The translations under genes were made by a program, and so were the position numbers. Under the pieces are notes generated by a model. It made no database searches and was not told the origin of the DNA. It worked only from the letters and a program-made list of their open reading frames with translations. From contig NC_015458.1 of assembly GCF_000209655.1 (NCBI RefSeq), positions 1,984,001 to 2,048,000 on the forward strand: DNA of 64,000 nucleotides, written 5' to 3'. Source of the DNA: Pusillimonas sp. T7-7 (GTDB lineage Bacteria; Pseudomonadota; Gammaproteobacteria; Burkholderiales; Burkholderiaceae_B). Shown here one piece after another: positions 43,331 through 51,352 of this stretch (position 1 is the stretch's first letter; every line of letters begins with the position of its first letter).

Positions 43331-43822
43331 TTAAAGCTTCAAAACGCGTTCGCCGCGACCTATGCCCGATACCCCGGTACGCACGGTTTCGAGGATGGCG
43401 CTGCGATCCAGGGCTTGGATAAACGCTTCTATCTTGCCCTGGTCGCCAGTGAGTTCAATGGTGTAGACCTTGTCGGTTACATCAATGATGCGACCCCGGA
43501 AAATATCGGCCATGCGCTTCATTTCTTCGCGTTCCTTGCCTACCGCCCGCACCTTGATCAGCATGAGCTCGCGTTCGATATGCGGCCCTTCCGACAAGTC
43601 GACCACCTTGACGACATCAACCAGGCGGTTCAAATGCTTGGTGATCTGCTCGATGACCTCATCGGACCCCTGGGTCACGATAGTCATGCGCGACAGGGTC
43701 GCGTCTTCGGTGGGCGCAACCGTCAAGGTTTCGATGTTGTAGCCTCGGGCGGAAAACAGGCCCACTACCCGAGACAATGCCCCAGGTTCATTTTCCAGAA
43801 GGATAGAAATAACGTGTTTCAT
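43331..43822 (-). CDS. ilvN: Acetolactate synthase small (regulatory) subunit
   Basis: The 163-residue protein has the normal IlvH/IlvN length. The N-terminal ACT domain (MKHVISILLENEPGALSRVV, with GYNIETLTVAPTED) binds valine for feedback inhibition, and a second ACT-like half follows (ELMLIKVRA, then FRGRIIDVTDKVYTIELTGD). AAGGAG lies upstream of ATG 43822. The gene starts 12 bases after ilvI. It activates and confers valine sensitivity on the catalytic subunit IlvI. Confidence 0.95.
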   Translation of the reverse strand: MKHVISILLENEPGALSRVVGLFSARGYNIETLTVAPTEDATLSRMTIVTQGSDEVIEQITKHLNRLVDVVKVVDLSEGPHIERELMLIKVRAVGKEREEMKRMADIFRGRIIDVTDKVYTIELTGDQGKIEAFIQALDRSAILETVRTGVSGIGRGERVLKL

Positions 43823-43834
43823 GGTTTTCTCTCC

Positions 43835-45556
43835 TTACAGGTCTTCTGAACCAAGCAGCATTTCGGTCAGGCCACGGCCAGCCTTCACCATGGGCCATAC
43901 GTTTTCAGTCTGGTCGGTGATGAAGTCCAGAAAGACCAACCTGTCTTTGTATTTGACGAATGCTTCGCGTATGGCTGGCTCGACATCAGCCGGTTTCTCG
44001 ATACGCATGCCCACATGCCCGTAGCTTTCCACCAGCTTCACAAAATCAGGCAAGGCATCGACATAGGACTCGGAATAGCGTGAACCGTAGTCGATCTGCT
44101 GCCATTGGCGCACCATGCCCAGGTAACGGTTATTCAGGCACAGCACCTTGGGCGTCAGGCGATACTGACTGCAGGTGGAAAGCTCCTGAATATTCATCTG
44201 TATGGACGCTTCACCCGTGATGACGGCGATGTCGCTGTCGGGATTGGCCATTTGCACGCCCATGGCATAAGGCAAGCCCACACCCATGGTGCCAAGACCA
44301 CCGGAGTTGATCCAGCGCCGTGGCTGCCTGAAACGGTAATACTGGGCGGCCCACATCTGGTGCTGCCCAACGTCGGAGGTGACAAACGCGTTGCCGCCCG
44401 TCACTTCCCACAGCTTCTCGACCACGAACTGAGGCTTGATCAGCGTATCGGAGTTTTCATATACCAGACACTGCTTGCCCCGCCAGGTGTTGATCTGCTG
44501 CCACCATTTGGCCAGGGCATCTTTATTGACTGGCGTATCGACGGTTGCCTGTGCATACAAGGAATTCATCTCTTGCAGTACGTCTTTCACATTGCCAACA
44601 ATGGGCACGTCAACACGTACCCGCTTGGAAATCGAAGACGGGTCGATGTCGATATGAACGATCTTGCGGGGAGTCTGCGAAAAGTGCTTGGTATTGCCGA
44701 TGACGCGATCATCGAAGCGCGCACCGACGGCAATGAGCACGTCGCAATTCTGCATGGCCATATTGGCCTCATAAGTGCCGTGCATGCCCGGCATGCCAAC
44801 AAACTTGTCATCATCGGCGGGAAACGCGCCCAGGCCCATCAGCGTATTGGTGCAGGGTGCACCGGTCAGCTCAACCAGCTCGCGCAGTTCAGCCGAGGCA
44901 TCGGACAGGACCACGCCACCGCCCGAATAAATCATGGGCCGCTCGGCCGTCAGCAGCATCTGCACGGCTTTCTTGATTTGCCCTTGGTGGCCTTTGACCA
45001 CCGGAGCATACGAACGCATCTTGACCTCGCCGCGTTTGGGCGTGAACTTGCAGGTCGCAACCGTGATGTCTTTGGGGATGTCGACCAAAACGGGGCCGGG
45101 CCGTCCGGTCTTGGCAATGAAAAAGGCACGGCGCATGGTTTCGGCCAAGTCTTTTACGTCGCGCACCAGGAAATTATGCTTGACACAAGGCCGTGTAATG
45201 CCAACGGTGTCGCACTCCTGGAAAGCATCTTCGCCGATGGCGGCAGTGGGCACCTGGCCACTGATGATCACCATGGGAATGGAGTCCATGTAAGCTGTGG
45301 CAATACCGGTGACGGCATTGGTCAGGCCAGGACCGCTGGTTACCAGCGCAACACCGATCTTGTCGGACGAGCGCGAATAGGCGTCGGCCGCATGCACGGC
45401 AGCCTGCTCGTGGCGAACCAGAATGTGCTTGAAATTGTCTTGTTTGTAGATTGCGTCGTAGATGTACAGTACCGCGCCGCCCGGGTAGCCAAACACGTGG
45501 TCTACGCCCTGTTCGGCAAGGCAACGCACGACGATATCGGCGCCATTGAGTTCCAT
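43835..45556 (-). CDS. ilvI: Acetolactate synthase large (catalytic) subunit
   Basis: The 573-residue ThDP enzyme is close to E. coli IlvI in length. The start at ATG 45556 is set by AAGGA upstream and MELNGADIVVRCLAEQG, the conserved N-terminus; the frame stays open for 40 more codons. FGYPGGAVLYIYD and VRHEQAAVHAADAYSRSS hold the catalytic Glu. The ThDP/Mg motif reads TGEASIQMN...LCLNN rather than GDG. GARFDDRVIG and YLGMVRQWQ are present. It condenses two pyruvates (or pyruvate and 2-oxobutyrate). Upstream, 45557-45800 (about 245 bases) is the probable promoter region, with no clear leader peptide seen. Confidence 0.95.
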   Translation of the reverse strand: MELNGADIVVRCLAEQGVDHVFGYPGGAVLYIYDAIYKQDNFKHILVRHEQAAVHAADAYSRSSDKIGVALVTSGPGLTNAVTGIATAYMDSIPMVIISGQVPTAAIGEDAFQECDTVGITRPCVKHNFLVRDVKDLAETMRRAFFIAKTGRPGPVLVDIPKDITVATCKFTPKRGEVKMRSYAPVVKGHQGQIKKAVQMLLTAERPMIYSGGGVVLSDASAELRELVELTGAPCTNTLMGLGAFPADDDKFVGMPGMHGTYEANMAMQNCDVLIAVGARFDDRVIGNTKHFSQTPRKIVHIDIDPSSISKRVRVDVPIVGNVKDVLQEMNSLYAQATVDTPVNKDALAKWWQQINTWRGKQCLVYENSDTLIKPQFVVEKLWEVTGGNAFVTSDVGQHQMWAAQYYRFRQPRRWINSGGLGTMGVGLPYAMGVQMANPDSDIAVITGEASIQMNIQELSTCSQYRLTPKVLCLNNRYLGMVRQWQQIDYGSRYSESYVDALPDFVKLVESYGHVGMRIEKPADVEPAIREAFVKYKDRLVFLDFITDQTENVWPMVKAGRGLTEMLLGSEDL

Positions 45557-45800
45557 ATTGATATTCCTTTCGTAACCAGCACATGCACCTCGATTGGCCC
45601 TTGGGCCCAAGCCTGAACCGACTGCAACAACATGACCTGGCGCTTTATGGCTCACGGAGCCATGCCACCCAGACACCTTGCCGACCCGATCCGAACTTAT
45701 CGAAACACAGCACTAACGTTCATGTGAACGCGGGAGGTAGAAACGGAAGCCTTGGCAACACACGCTTGTGACGCGGCCAACAGCAAAGTATTACAGGCGC

Positions 45801-45823
45801 AAAAAACCGGGCGGATAGCCCGG
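45801..45823 (-). terminator. Terminator after the TetR gene
   Basis: A six-bp GC-rich stem (CCGGGC 45807-45812 with GCCCGG 45818-45823) has a GGATA loop and is followed on the minus strand by TTTTTT (45806-45801). It lies 64 bases past the TetR stop and upstream of ilvI. It fits the end of the liv/TetR operon. An ilv attenuator is a less likely alternative. Confidence 0.7.
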
Positions 45824-45886
45824 CGCACAGAGCCTTGACAGGTTTAATCGGGATAATTGAATAAACCAACACAGTAATGTAGCGCG

Positions 45887-46603
45887 TTAGCCCGCCCGAG
45901 GCAAATCGGCTTGGCGATCAAGGGCCAGGTAGCGGTCCAGCACGGCTCCGATCAGCTCCGCATACTGTGTTGCGCTAACGCCCTGGTTACTGTATTTGCG
46001 CCGTTTCAAATACCAGTCCTGCATCATGGCCTTGCACAGGGACGCCAGCATGCGGGCATTGATGTCGCGAAAAACCCCTGCAGCCATCCCCTGCTCGATA
46101 ATGTCGCACAGAATGTTCTCGACTTCGAGTTCAATGGCGATGGCTTCCTTCTTCTGCTTGTCGGGAAGGCTTTTGGTTTCCATGAAAGAAAAGTAAAACC
46201 AGGGCTGCATCAACTCGCTCAGGTAAACGTGCGCCTTGACCGCTGCCAGCAGTTTTTCGCGTGGCGCCGTGACGTCGCGCGTGTAGTCCAGCATGGTGCG
46301 TCGGGTCAGCAGCACGCCATGCCCCTGTATCAGGCCAACCAGATCCTCTTTGCTGCGGATATAGGCATACAGGCCACCAATGCTGAAACCGGAATCGGCG
46401 CACAGGTCGCGCAGCGACATGGCATGGAAACCCTTGGCGCTGGTCAGGCGCAGCGTTGAATTGATGATGCGCAACAGATTCTTGACCGCAATATGTTCTT
46501 TTTTTATTCGAATCATGTCGCGGTTCAAATGGTACAGCTCGCGGCAAATTTCGATTTTCGACAGGCTTAGCTCGATCTTGAAGGACTCAAAATCAGCGAT
46601 CAT
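45887..46603 (-). CDS. TetR-family transcriptional regulator
   Basis: The 238-residue regulator has an HTH at about residues 45-90 (LRLTSAKGFHAMSLRDLCAD, then FSIGGLYAYIRSKEDLVGLI), followed by an all-helical ligand domain. An N-terminal extension of about 40 residues (starting MIADFESFKIELSLSK) precedes the DNA-binding domain. GGGAG lies upstream of ATG 46603. It follows livF by 44 bases, the last gene of the uptake and acyl-CoA cluster, and probably regulates that cluster. The palindrome at 56436-56447 upstream of the cluster's first gene is a candidate operator. The effector is likely an acyl-CoA or the transported acid, inferred from the family. Confidence 0.85.
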   Translation of the reverse strand: MIADFESFKIELSLSKIEICRELYHLNRDMIRIKKEHIAVKNLLRIINSTLRLTSAKGFHAMSLRDLCADSGFSIGGLYAYIRSKEDLVGLIQGHGVLLTRRTMLDYTRDVTAPREKLLAAVKAHVYLSELMQPWFYFSFMETKSLPDKQKKEAIAIELEVENILCDIIEQGMAAGVFRDINARMLASLCKAMMQDWYLKRRKYSNQGVSATQYAELIGAVLDRYLALDRQADLPRAG

Positions 46604-46647
46604 TCATGGCTCCCGCTTTGGTTTGATCGTGCAAGTTGACGGTAGCG

Positions 46648-47349
46648 TTAAACCGACAGGTAACGATGCTGCGTATCGGTATCGGCCAATAATTCCTGGC
46701 TGCTGGCTTCATGAACGATCATGCCTTTTTCCAGAATATAGGCGCGCCGCGCATGCTTCAGGGCAAAATGCACGCTTTGGTCGGTGAACAGAATGGTGGT
46801 CGACGCAGACAGCGCATCGATCAGCGCACCTATCTGCTTGACAATGACCGGAGCCAGTCCTTCGTTAGGCTCGTCGAGCAGCAACAAGCGCGGCTCGCTC
46901 ATCAATGAGCGGGCAACCGCCAGCATTTGCTGTTGGCCGCCAGACAAGGTTGCACCATCTTGGTCGGCCAATTCGGCCAGCATAGGATACTCGTCGAAGA
47001 TGCGCTCGATCGACCACGACGGCGTTTCACCCGGGCGCTGATAACGTGCCACTTCCAGATTTTCCCGGACGCTCAGGCCAGGAAAAATACGGCGATCTTC
47101 AGGGACCAGACCAACCCCCTGACGCGCAATTTTATAGGCAGGCTGGCCCGCGACCTCTTTACCCTGAAATACCACGCGTCCGCTGCGCGGTGGGGTCAGC
47201 CCGATAATGCTGCGCAGCGTAGTGCTTTTGCCTGCGCCATTGCGGCCCAGCAGGCACACCGTTTCGCCCTGTTGCAAGGCCAGCGATACCCCTTGCAAGG
47301 CATGGCTTTCACCATAATAGGTATGAATATTGTCGACTTCCAGAATCAT
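46648..47349 (-). CDS. livF: Branched-chain-type ABC transporter ATPase LivF
   Basis: The 233-residue LivF-type ATPase has Walker A GRNGAGKST (about 34-42), the signature LSGGQQQML, Walker B LLLLDEPNEGLAP and the switch His region TTILFTDQSVHF. It starts by a four-base overlap with livG. LivF works with LivG, LivH, LivM and a periplasmic binding protein to import small carboxylates or amino acids. The name reflects family and gene order; the substrate is not shown. Confidence 0.92.
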   Translation of the reverse strand: MILEVDNIHTYYGESHALQGVSLALQQGETVCLLGRNGAGKSTTLRSIIGLTPPRSGRVVFQGKEVAGQPAYKIARQGVGLVPEDRRIFPGLSVRENLEVARYQRPGETPSWSIERIFDEYPMLAELADQDGATLSGGQQQMLAVARSLMSEPRLLLLDEPNEGLAPVIVKQIGALIDALSASTTILFTDQSVHFALKHARRAYILEKGMIVHEASSQELLADTDTQHRYLSV

Positions 47350-48116
47350 GGCGCCATCTCCTCGTCGGCATCTCCCAGATAAGCACGGCGAACTTCCGGA
47401 TGTGCCCTGACCTCTTGCGGCGTGCCCAGCACCAGGTTCTGCCCTCTGTGCATGACCAGTATGCGATCCGCCACATCAAAAACCACACTCATGTCATGCT
47501 CGGTAATCAAAAAGGTATAGTCGCCGGTGCTTGCCAGAGACTTCACCAAGGCCGTCACCCGGTGAGTCTCGTCGGGCGTCATGCCCGCCGTGGGTTCATC
47601 GAGCAATACCAGGTGGGGCCGGGTGGCCAGCACCACGGCAATTTCGACCAGGCGCTTGTCGCCATAACTGATTACCCCCGCCCGCCGGTGAGCAAGATCA
47701 GACAGTGAAAGCCGCTCAAGTATGCTGTCGGCTTCCTGTTGTATGGGTTTGTTGCGCGTAGCAATGTTGGCCCAGCGGCGACTGTGGCCATGATAGGCCG
47801 AGAGCGCCACCTCGACGTTCTCGCGCACCGTCATTTCACTGAAGATGTTGTTGATCTGGAACGAACGCGACACGCCCATGCGGCTGATACGCTGCGGCGG
47901 CAGGCCGGTAATGTCGGCGCCCTCGAGAAAGATGGAGCCTTCAGTAGGCGCCATGCGCCCCGACAGCATGTTGTAGAAGGTGGTTTTACCGGCCCCATTG
48001 GGCCCGATAATGGCCAGTGTTTCCTTGGGAAGAACGTCAAGCGAAACGTTTAACACGGCGGCTACGCCGCCAAAGCGCTTGGTCAAATTCTTGATCTGCA
48101 AAAGAGGTTCAGTCAT
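47346..48116 (-). CDS. livG: Branched-chain-type ABC transporter ATPase LivG
   Basis: The 256-residue LivG-type ATPase has Walker A GPNGAGKTTF (about 38-47), the LivG variant of the signature (VISYGDKRLVEIA), Walker B HLVLLDEPTAGM and the C-terminal helices. ATG 48116 overlaps the livM stop (ATGA). The longer open frame upstream overlaps livM and is not coding. Partner of LivF in the cytosolic ATPase pair. Confidence 0.92.
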   Translation of the reverse strand: MTEPLLQIKNLTKRFGGVAAVLNVSLDVLPKETLAIIGPNGAGKTTFYNMLSGRMAPTEGSIFLEGADITGLPPQRISRMGVSRSFQINNIFSEMTVRENVEVALSAYHGHSRRWANIATRNKPIQQEADSILERLSLSDLAHRRAGVISYGDKRLVEIAVVLATRPHLVLLDEPTAGMTPDETHRVTALVKSLASTGDYTFLITEHDMSVVFDVADRILVMHRGQNLVLGTPQEVRAHPEVRRAYLGDADEEMAP

Positions 48117-49057
48117 TTGCGCTCCTGCAGCCAATCCAAAAAAGTACCCAGCACACCGCGCCGGAAGAACATCACCATCAGGGCAAGAATAATGCCCAGT
48201 ACAAGCATCCATGCATGAGTCATGCTGGTGATCCAGGTTTCCAACAGCACGAACATGCCCGCCCCAAAAAATGGTCCCAGAAAATAACCGGTACCACCCA
48301 GTATGGACATCAGTACCGGCTCGGCCGACATGGACCAGTGCACCAGCTCGGGACTGGCAATACGCAGAAATGGCGCCATAAGGCCGCCCGCCAGGCCGGC
48401 AAACGCGCCTGCAATGGTAAATGCCGCAAGCCGGTAACTACGCACATTAAGCCCGCAAAAGGCCACCCGCTCGGGGTTTTGTCGGATAGCCCGCAAAATC
48501 AGGCCAAACGATGAGCGGCAGATCAGGTACAGCAAGGCGGTGGCCAATACAACAATCACCAGCACCACGTGGTAGTACACTGCGGGGTTACCCAGCGTCA
48601 CGTCTATGCCCAGGCCCAGCGACTGGACCATAAAGCCGGCAATGCCATCGCTGCCGTTGGTGACTGAGCGCCATTGATGAACAACTGCATACACCATCAT
48701 GCCGAAAGCCAGTGTAAGCATCGAAAAATACACCTCGTTCAGACGCACACTGAAAAACCCAATGACCAGGGCCAGCAAGGCGCCGGCCAGCACAGCCACC
48801 AGCAGGCAGGCAAGCAATGGCCATTGCATCGATTGCAGCAGCATGGCCGTCGCGTAGGACCCAACGCCGAAAAATGCCGCATGGCCAAAGCTGAGCATGC
48901 CTGTGTAGCCAAAGATAAGGTTGAAGCTGGCCGCCAGCAGGCCAAGTATCAGTATTTCCGTAGCGATGAAAATATAGAAAAACGGCGCAATCCATGGCAA
49001 GGCGACCAAAAGCGCCAGCACGAAAACCAGGACGCCTAGCGTGATGACGTTCCTCAT
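48113..49057 (-). CDS. livM: Branched-chain-type ABC transporter permease LivM
   Basis: The 314-residue permease has about nine to ten hydrophobic segments. It carries the LivM hallmark ASFNLIFGYTGMLSFGHAAF (about 43-62) and the cytosolic coupling region GLILRAIRQNPERVAFCGLN. The basic C-terminal tail is FRRGVLGTFLDWLQERK. It overlaps livH by four bases (ATGA) and livG by four. Forms the membrane channel together with LivH. Confidence 0.92.
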   Translation of the reverse strand: MRNVITLGVLVFVLALLVALPWIAPFFYIFIATEILILGLLAASFNLIFGYTGMLSFGHAAFFGVGSYATAMLLQSMQWPLLACLLVAVLAGALLALVIGFFSVRLNEVYFSMLTLAFGMMVYAVVHQWRSVTNGSDGIAGFMVQSLGLGIDVTLGNPAVYYHVVLVIVVLATALLYLICRSSFGLILRAIRQNPERVAFCGLNVRSYRLAAFTIAGAFAGLAGGLMAPFLRIASPELVHWSMSAEPVLMSILGGTGYFLGPFFGAGMFVLLETWITSMTHAWMLVLGIILALMVMFFRRGVLGTFLDWLQERK

Positions 49058-49926
49058 GTTGATGCTCCTTTGCCCATGAGTCCGTGCGGCTTGAGCAGCA
49101 ACACGATGGCCATGCCTATAAAGGGCAGGATCAGGTTGACTTCCGGAAAGAACCGCCCGCCCAGGCCGTACATCAGGCCCAGCACGATGGCGCCCAGCAA
49201 GGCTCCGGGGAAGCTGCCCAGACCACCAATGACCACCACGATGAAGCTTTCAATAATGATCTTGTCGCCCATGCCTGGATCGATGGCGCGCATGGGCGCC
49301 GCCACCACACCACCGACAGCGGCCAGCCAGGCGCCGAAAGCGAATACGCCGGTGATGACGAGCTTGGTGTCTATGCACAGCACCTGGGCCATTTCACGGT
49401 CGAGCGCGGCCGCCCGCATGATTTTACCGACCCGGGTCCGATTGAATAGATACCAAAGCCCGAACAGAATAAGCAGGCCCACACCCACTACGAACAGACT
49501 GTACAAGGGGTAGCTAATACCGCCAGGCAAGGCTACGGTTCCTTGCAACAAGGTTGGCGGATCGATGACATGTATGCCGGTGCCCCATATCAAGCGTACT
49601 GACTCGTTGATAATCAGCAAGAGCGAAAAAGTCAGCAACAAGCTGTCGGAGATCTCGCGCTCGTAGATAAAGCGCAGCATGAGGCGGTCTATGGCGATAG
49701 CCAGCACCGCCACCCCTAAAGGCGCAATCAACAAGGTCAGCCAGAACGGCATGCCCAGCAAAATGACGCAGGAGTATGCCAAATAGGCGCCCAGCATATA
49801 CAAGGCGCCGTGGGCGAAATTGATGATGTTCAGCACACCAAAAATGATGTTCAGGCCGACCGCAATGACGAACAGCAGCAAGCCGATATCCAGGCTATTG
49901 AGCAAAGCCATACCTAAACTGCTCAT
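49054..49926 (-). CDS. livH: Branched-chain-type ABC transporter permease LivH
   Basis: The 290-residue permease has eight or so hydrophobic segments and the family motif GLNIIFGVLNIINFAHGALY (about 23-42). A coupling helix follows (GKIMRAAALDREMAQVLCID). AAGGG lies before ATG 49926. It is followed by livM with a four-base overlap. An 89-base gap with a hairpin separates it from the binding-protein gene upstream. Confidence 0.92.
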   Translation of the reverse strand: MSSLGMALLNSLDIGLLLFVIAVGLNIIFGVLNIINFAHGALYMLGAYLAYSCVILLGMPFWLTLLIAPLGVAVLAIAIDRLMLRFIYEREISDSLLLTFSLLLIINESVRLIWGTGIHVIDPPTLLQGTVALPGGISYPLYSLFVVGVGLLILFGLWYLFNRTRVGKIMRAAALDREMAQVLCIDTKLVITGVFAFGAWLAAVGGVVAAPMRAIDPGMGDKIIIESFIVVVIGGLGSFPGALLGAIVLGLMYGLGGRFFPEVNLILPFIGMAIVLLLKPHGLMGKGAST

Positions 49927-49947
49927 GACATTCCCTTCCGGTTAAGC

Positions 49948-49980
49948 CATCCGCTCCGGCATTCAATACCAGAGCGGATG
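49948..49980 (-). other. Intercistronic hairpin between the binding protein and livH
   Basis: A perfect nine-bp inverted repeat (CATCCGCTC at 49948-49956 and GAGCGGATG at 49972-49980) lies just after the livK-like gene. No T-run follows, so it is not a full terminator. Such stems often protect the 3' end of a highly expressed binding-protein message; that role is inferred. Confidence 0.55.
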
Positions 49981-50015
49981 ATCCGTTCTACTGAACGGGC
50001 AGACGCATTACAGCA

Positions 50016-51236
50016 TTACAGTTTGCAGGCGGAGTCGACCGGTGGCGTGATTTTGTTGCCGTCAAAGTATTGCACTTCGGTGAGCGAACGTATCTTGTCT
50101 TCGGTATTCATCGCGGCAGTCTTGCCCCAGGTCGGCCCGATGAGTGCCTGGTTGTCGCCTTTGCGTATGGTCAGGGTGCCGGTGGGGGTTTCCAGGCTCA
50201 GTCCCGACAGGGCCTGGGCGACCGCCTTGCCGTCGGTATTGCCGGCTTTTTCGATAGCTGCCTTGAAGGCATGGACAGCCACATAGGCGCCTTCGGCGTT
50301 ATAGCTGGGCGGCGTGCCATATTTTTGCTTGTAGTTCGCCACGAATTTCTTGTTCAATTCGTTATCGTGAGCGCCGTACCAATAGCGTGTACCCAGCCAT
50401 ACGCCTTCGGGCATCTGCTCGCCCAGGGAGCTCAAGACTTCAGTTGCTGCGCCCACCGTCAGCAACACCTCGAAGCCCTGATCAAAGAAACCCCGGCTAT
50501 TGGCCTGCCGCACAAAGTTGACCAGGTCACCGCCCCACAGGGAAATCAGCACGCCGTCCGGCTTGTTTTCCATGACCCCATTGATGAAGGGAGTGAAGTC
50601 TTCGGCTCCAAAGCGCGGAAAGGCGGTTTCGCTCATGAGTTCGGCATCGGGTACTCTTTCTTTCAGATACTTGCCGAAGAACTCCCAGGACTGGTGTCCG
50701 AACGCATAATCGGGACCGATGGTGGTCCATTTTTTTGCACCTGTCTTGGCGGCGATTTCGGCCGCGCCCGACATGTTCTGGTGCACATTGACGCTGATGC
50801 GATAAGTGTAGGCATTGCATAGCTTACCCGTCACATCGGGCGTAGCGGCATGAGTGATGATGAAAGGTTTGCCCAGCTCGGGCAACACAGGCGCCAGGCC
50901 CTGCGCCACACCGGAACTATCCAGCCCCATCAGCACATCGGCCTTGTCCTGATAAACCAGCTTGCGCGCAGCCTGTATGGCCACCGAAGCCTTGCCCTGC
51001 CCGTCTTCAAGCTGCAAAGCAAACGGACGCCCCAGTACACCGCCCGCAGCATTGATTTCGTCCATGGCCAGTTGCATGCCCTGCTGGGCAAACTTGCCGT
51101 AATTGGCGGCGCTGCCCGACATGATGTAAATGGCGCCGATTCGTATGGGTTCTTCTGCAGCCTGAGCCGGCGCCAGGCTGCATGCGCCCGCCAAAGCGAG
51201 CACAGCTAAAGGTTGTTTGGAAAAAAACTTGATCAT
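50016..51236 (-). CDS. Periplasmic substrate-binding protein (LivK/Type I PBP)
   Basis: The 406-residue protein has a signal peptide (LAVLALAGACSLAPAQAA, cleavage near 26) and a Leu/Ile/Val-binding-protein-type fold: IRIGAIYIMSGSAANYGKFA (about 30-49), GMQLAMDEINAAGG, and a second lobe with IGPDYAFGHQSWEFFGKYLK (about 172-191) and NAEGAYVAVHAFKAAI. Two Cys (CNAY and the C-terminal DSACKL) may pair. GGAGA precedes ATG 51236. It captures a ligand for LivHMGF. The acyl-CoA genes alongside make an organic acid more likely than an amino acid. Confidence 0.9.
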   Translation of the reverse strand: MIKFFSKQPLAVLALAGACSLAPAQAAEEPIRIGAIYIMSGSAANYGKFAQQGMQLAMDEINAAGGVLGRPFALQLEDGQGKASVAIQAARKLVYQDKADVLMGLDSSGVAQGLAPVLPELGKPFIITHAATPDVTGKLCNAYTYRISVNVHQNMSGAAEIAAKTGAKKWTTIGPDYAFGHQSWEFFGKYLKERVPDAELMSETAFPRFGAEDFTPFINGVMENKPDGVLISLWGGDLVNFVRQANSRGFFDQGFEVLLTVGAATEVLSSLGEQMPEGVWLGTRYWYGAHDNELNKKFVANYKQKYGTPPSYNAEGAYVAVHAFKAAIEKAGNTDGKAVAQALSGLSLETPTGTLTIRKGDNQALIGPTWGKTAAMNTEDKIRSLTEVQYFDGNKITPPVDSACKL

Positions 51237-51352
51237 GCGATGTCTCCGTTATGTTATTGATATACACATTGTATCTATTCTGTTTCTACTTCAACCACCA
51301 AGCTATTCTCATCAATACCATCACCTCCGTCAACAGTCTTTATTTGTCTGCA

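Noticed and set aside
44105..45616. 503-residue open frame opposite to ilvI
   Set aside because: Antisense to a conserved gene, rich in His, Gly and Gln without family motifs, and with no plausible ribosome site.
45801..45823. Attenuator of the ilv operon
   Set aside because: No leader peptide rich in Ile, Leu or Val precedes the hairpin, and it sits just after the TetR stop, so a terminator is simpler.
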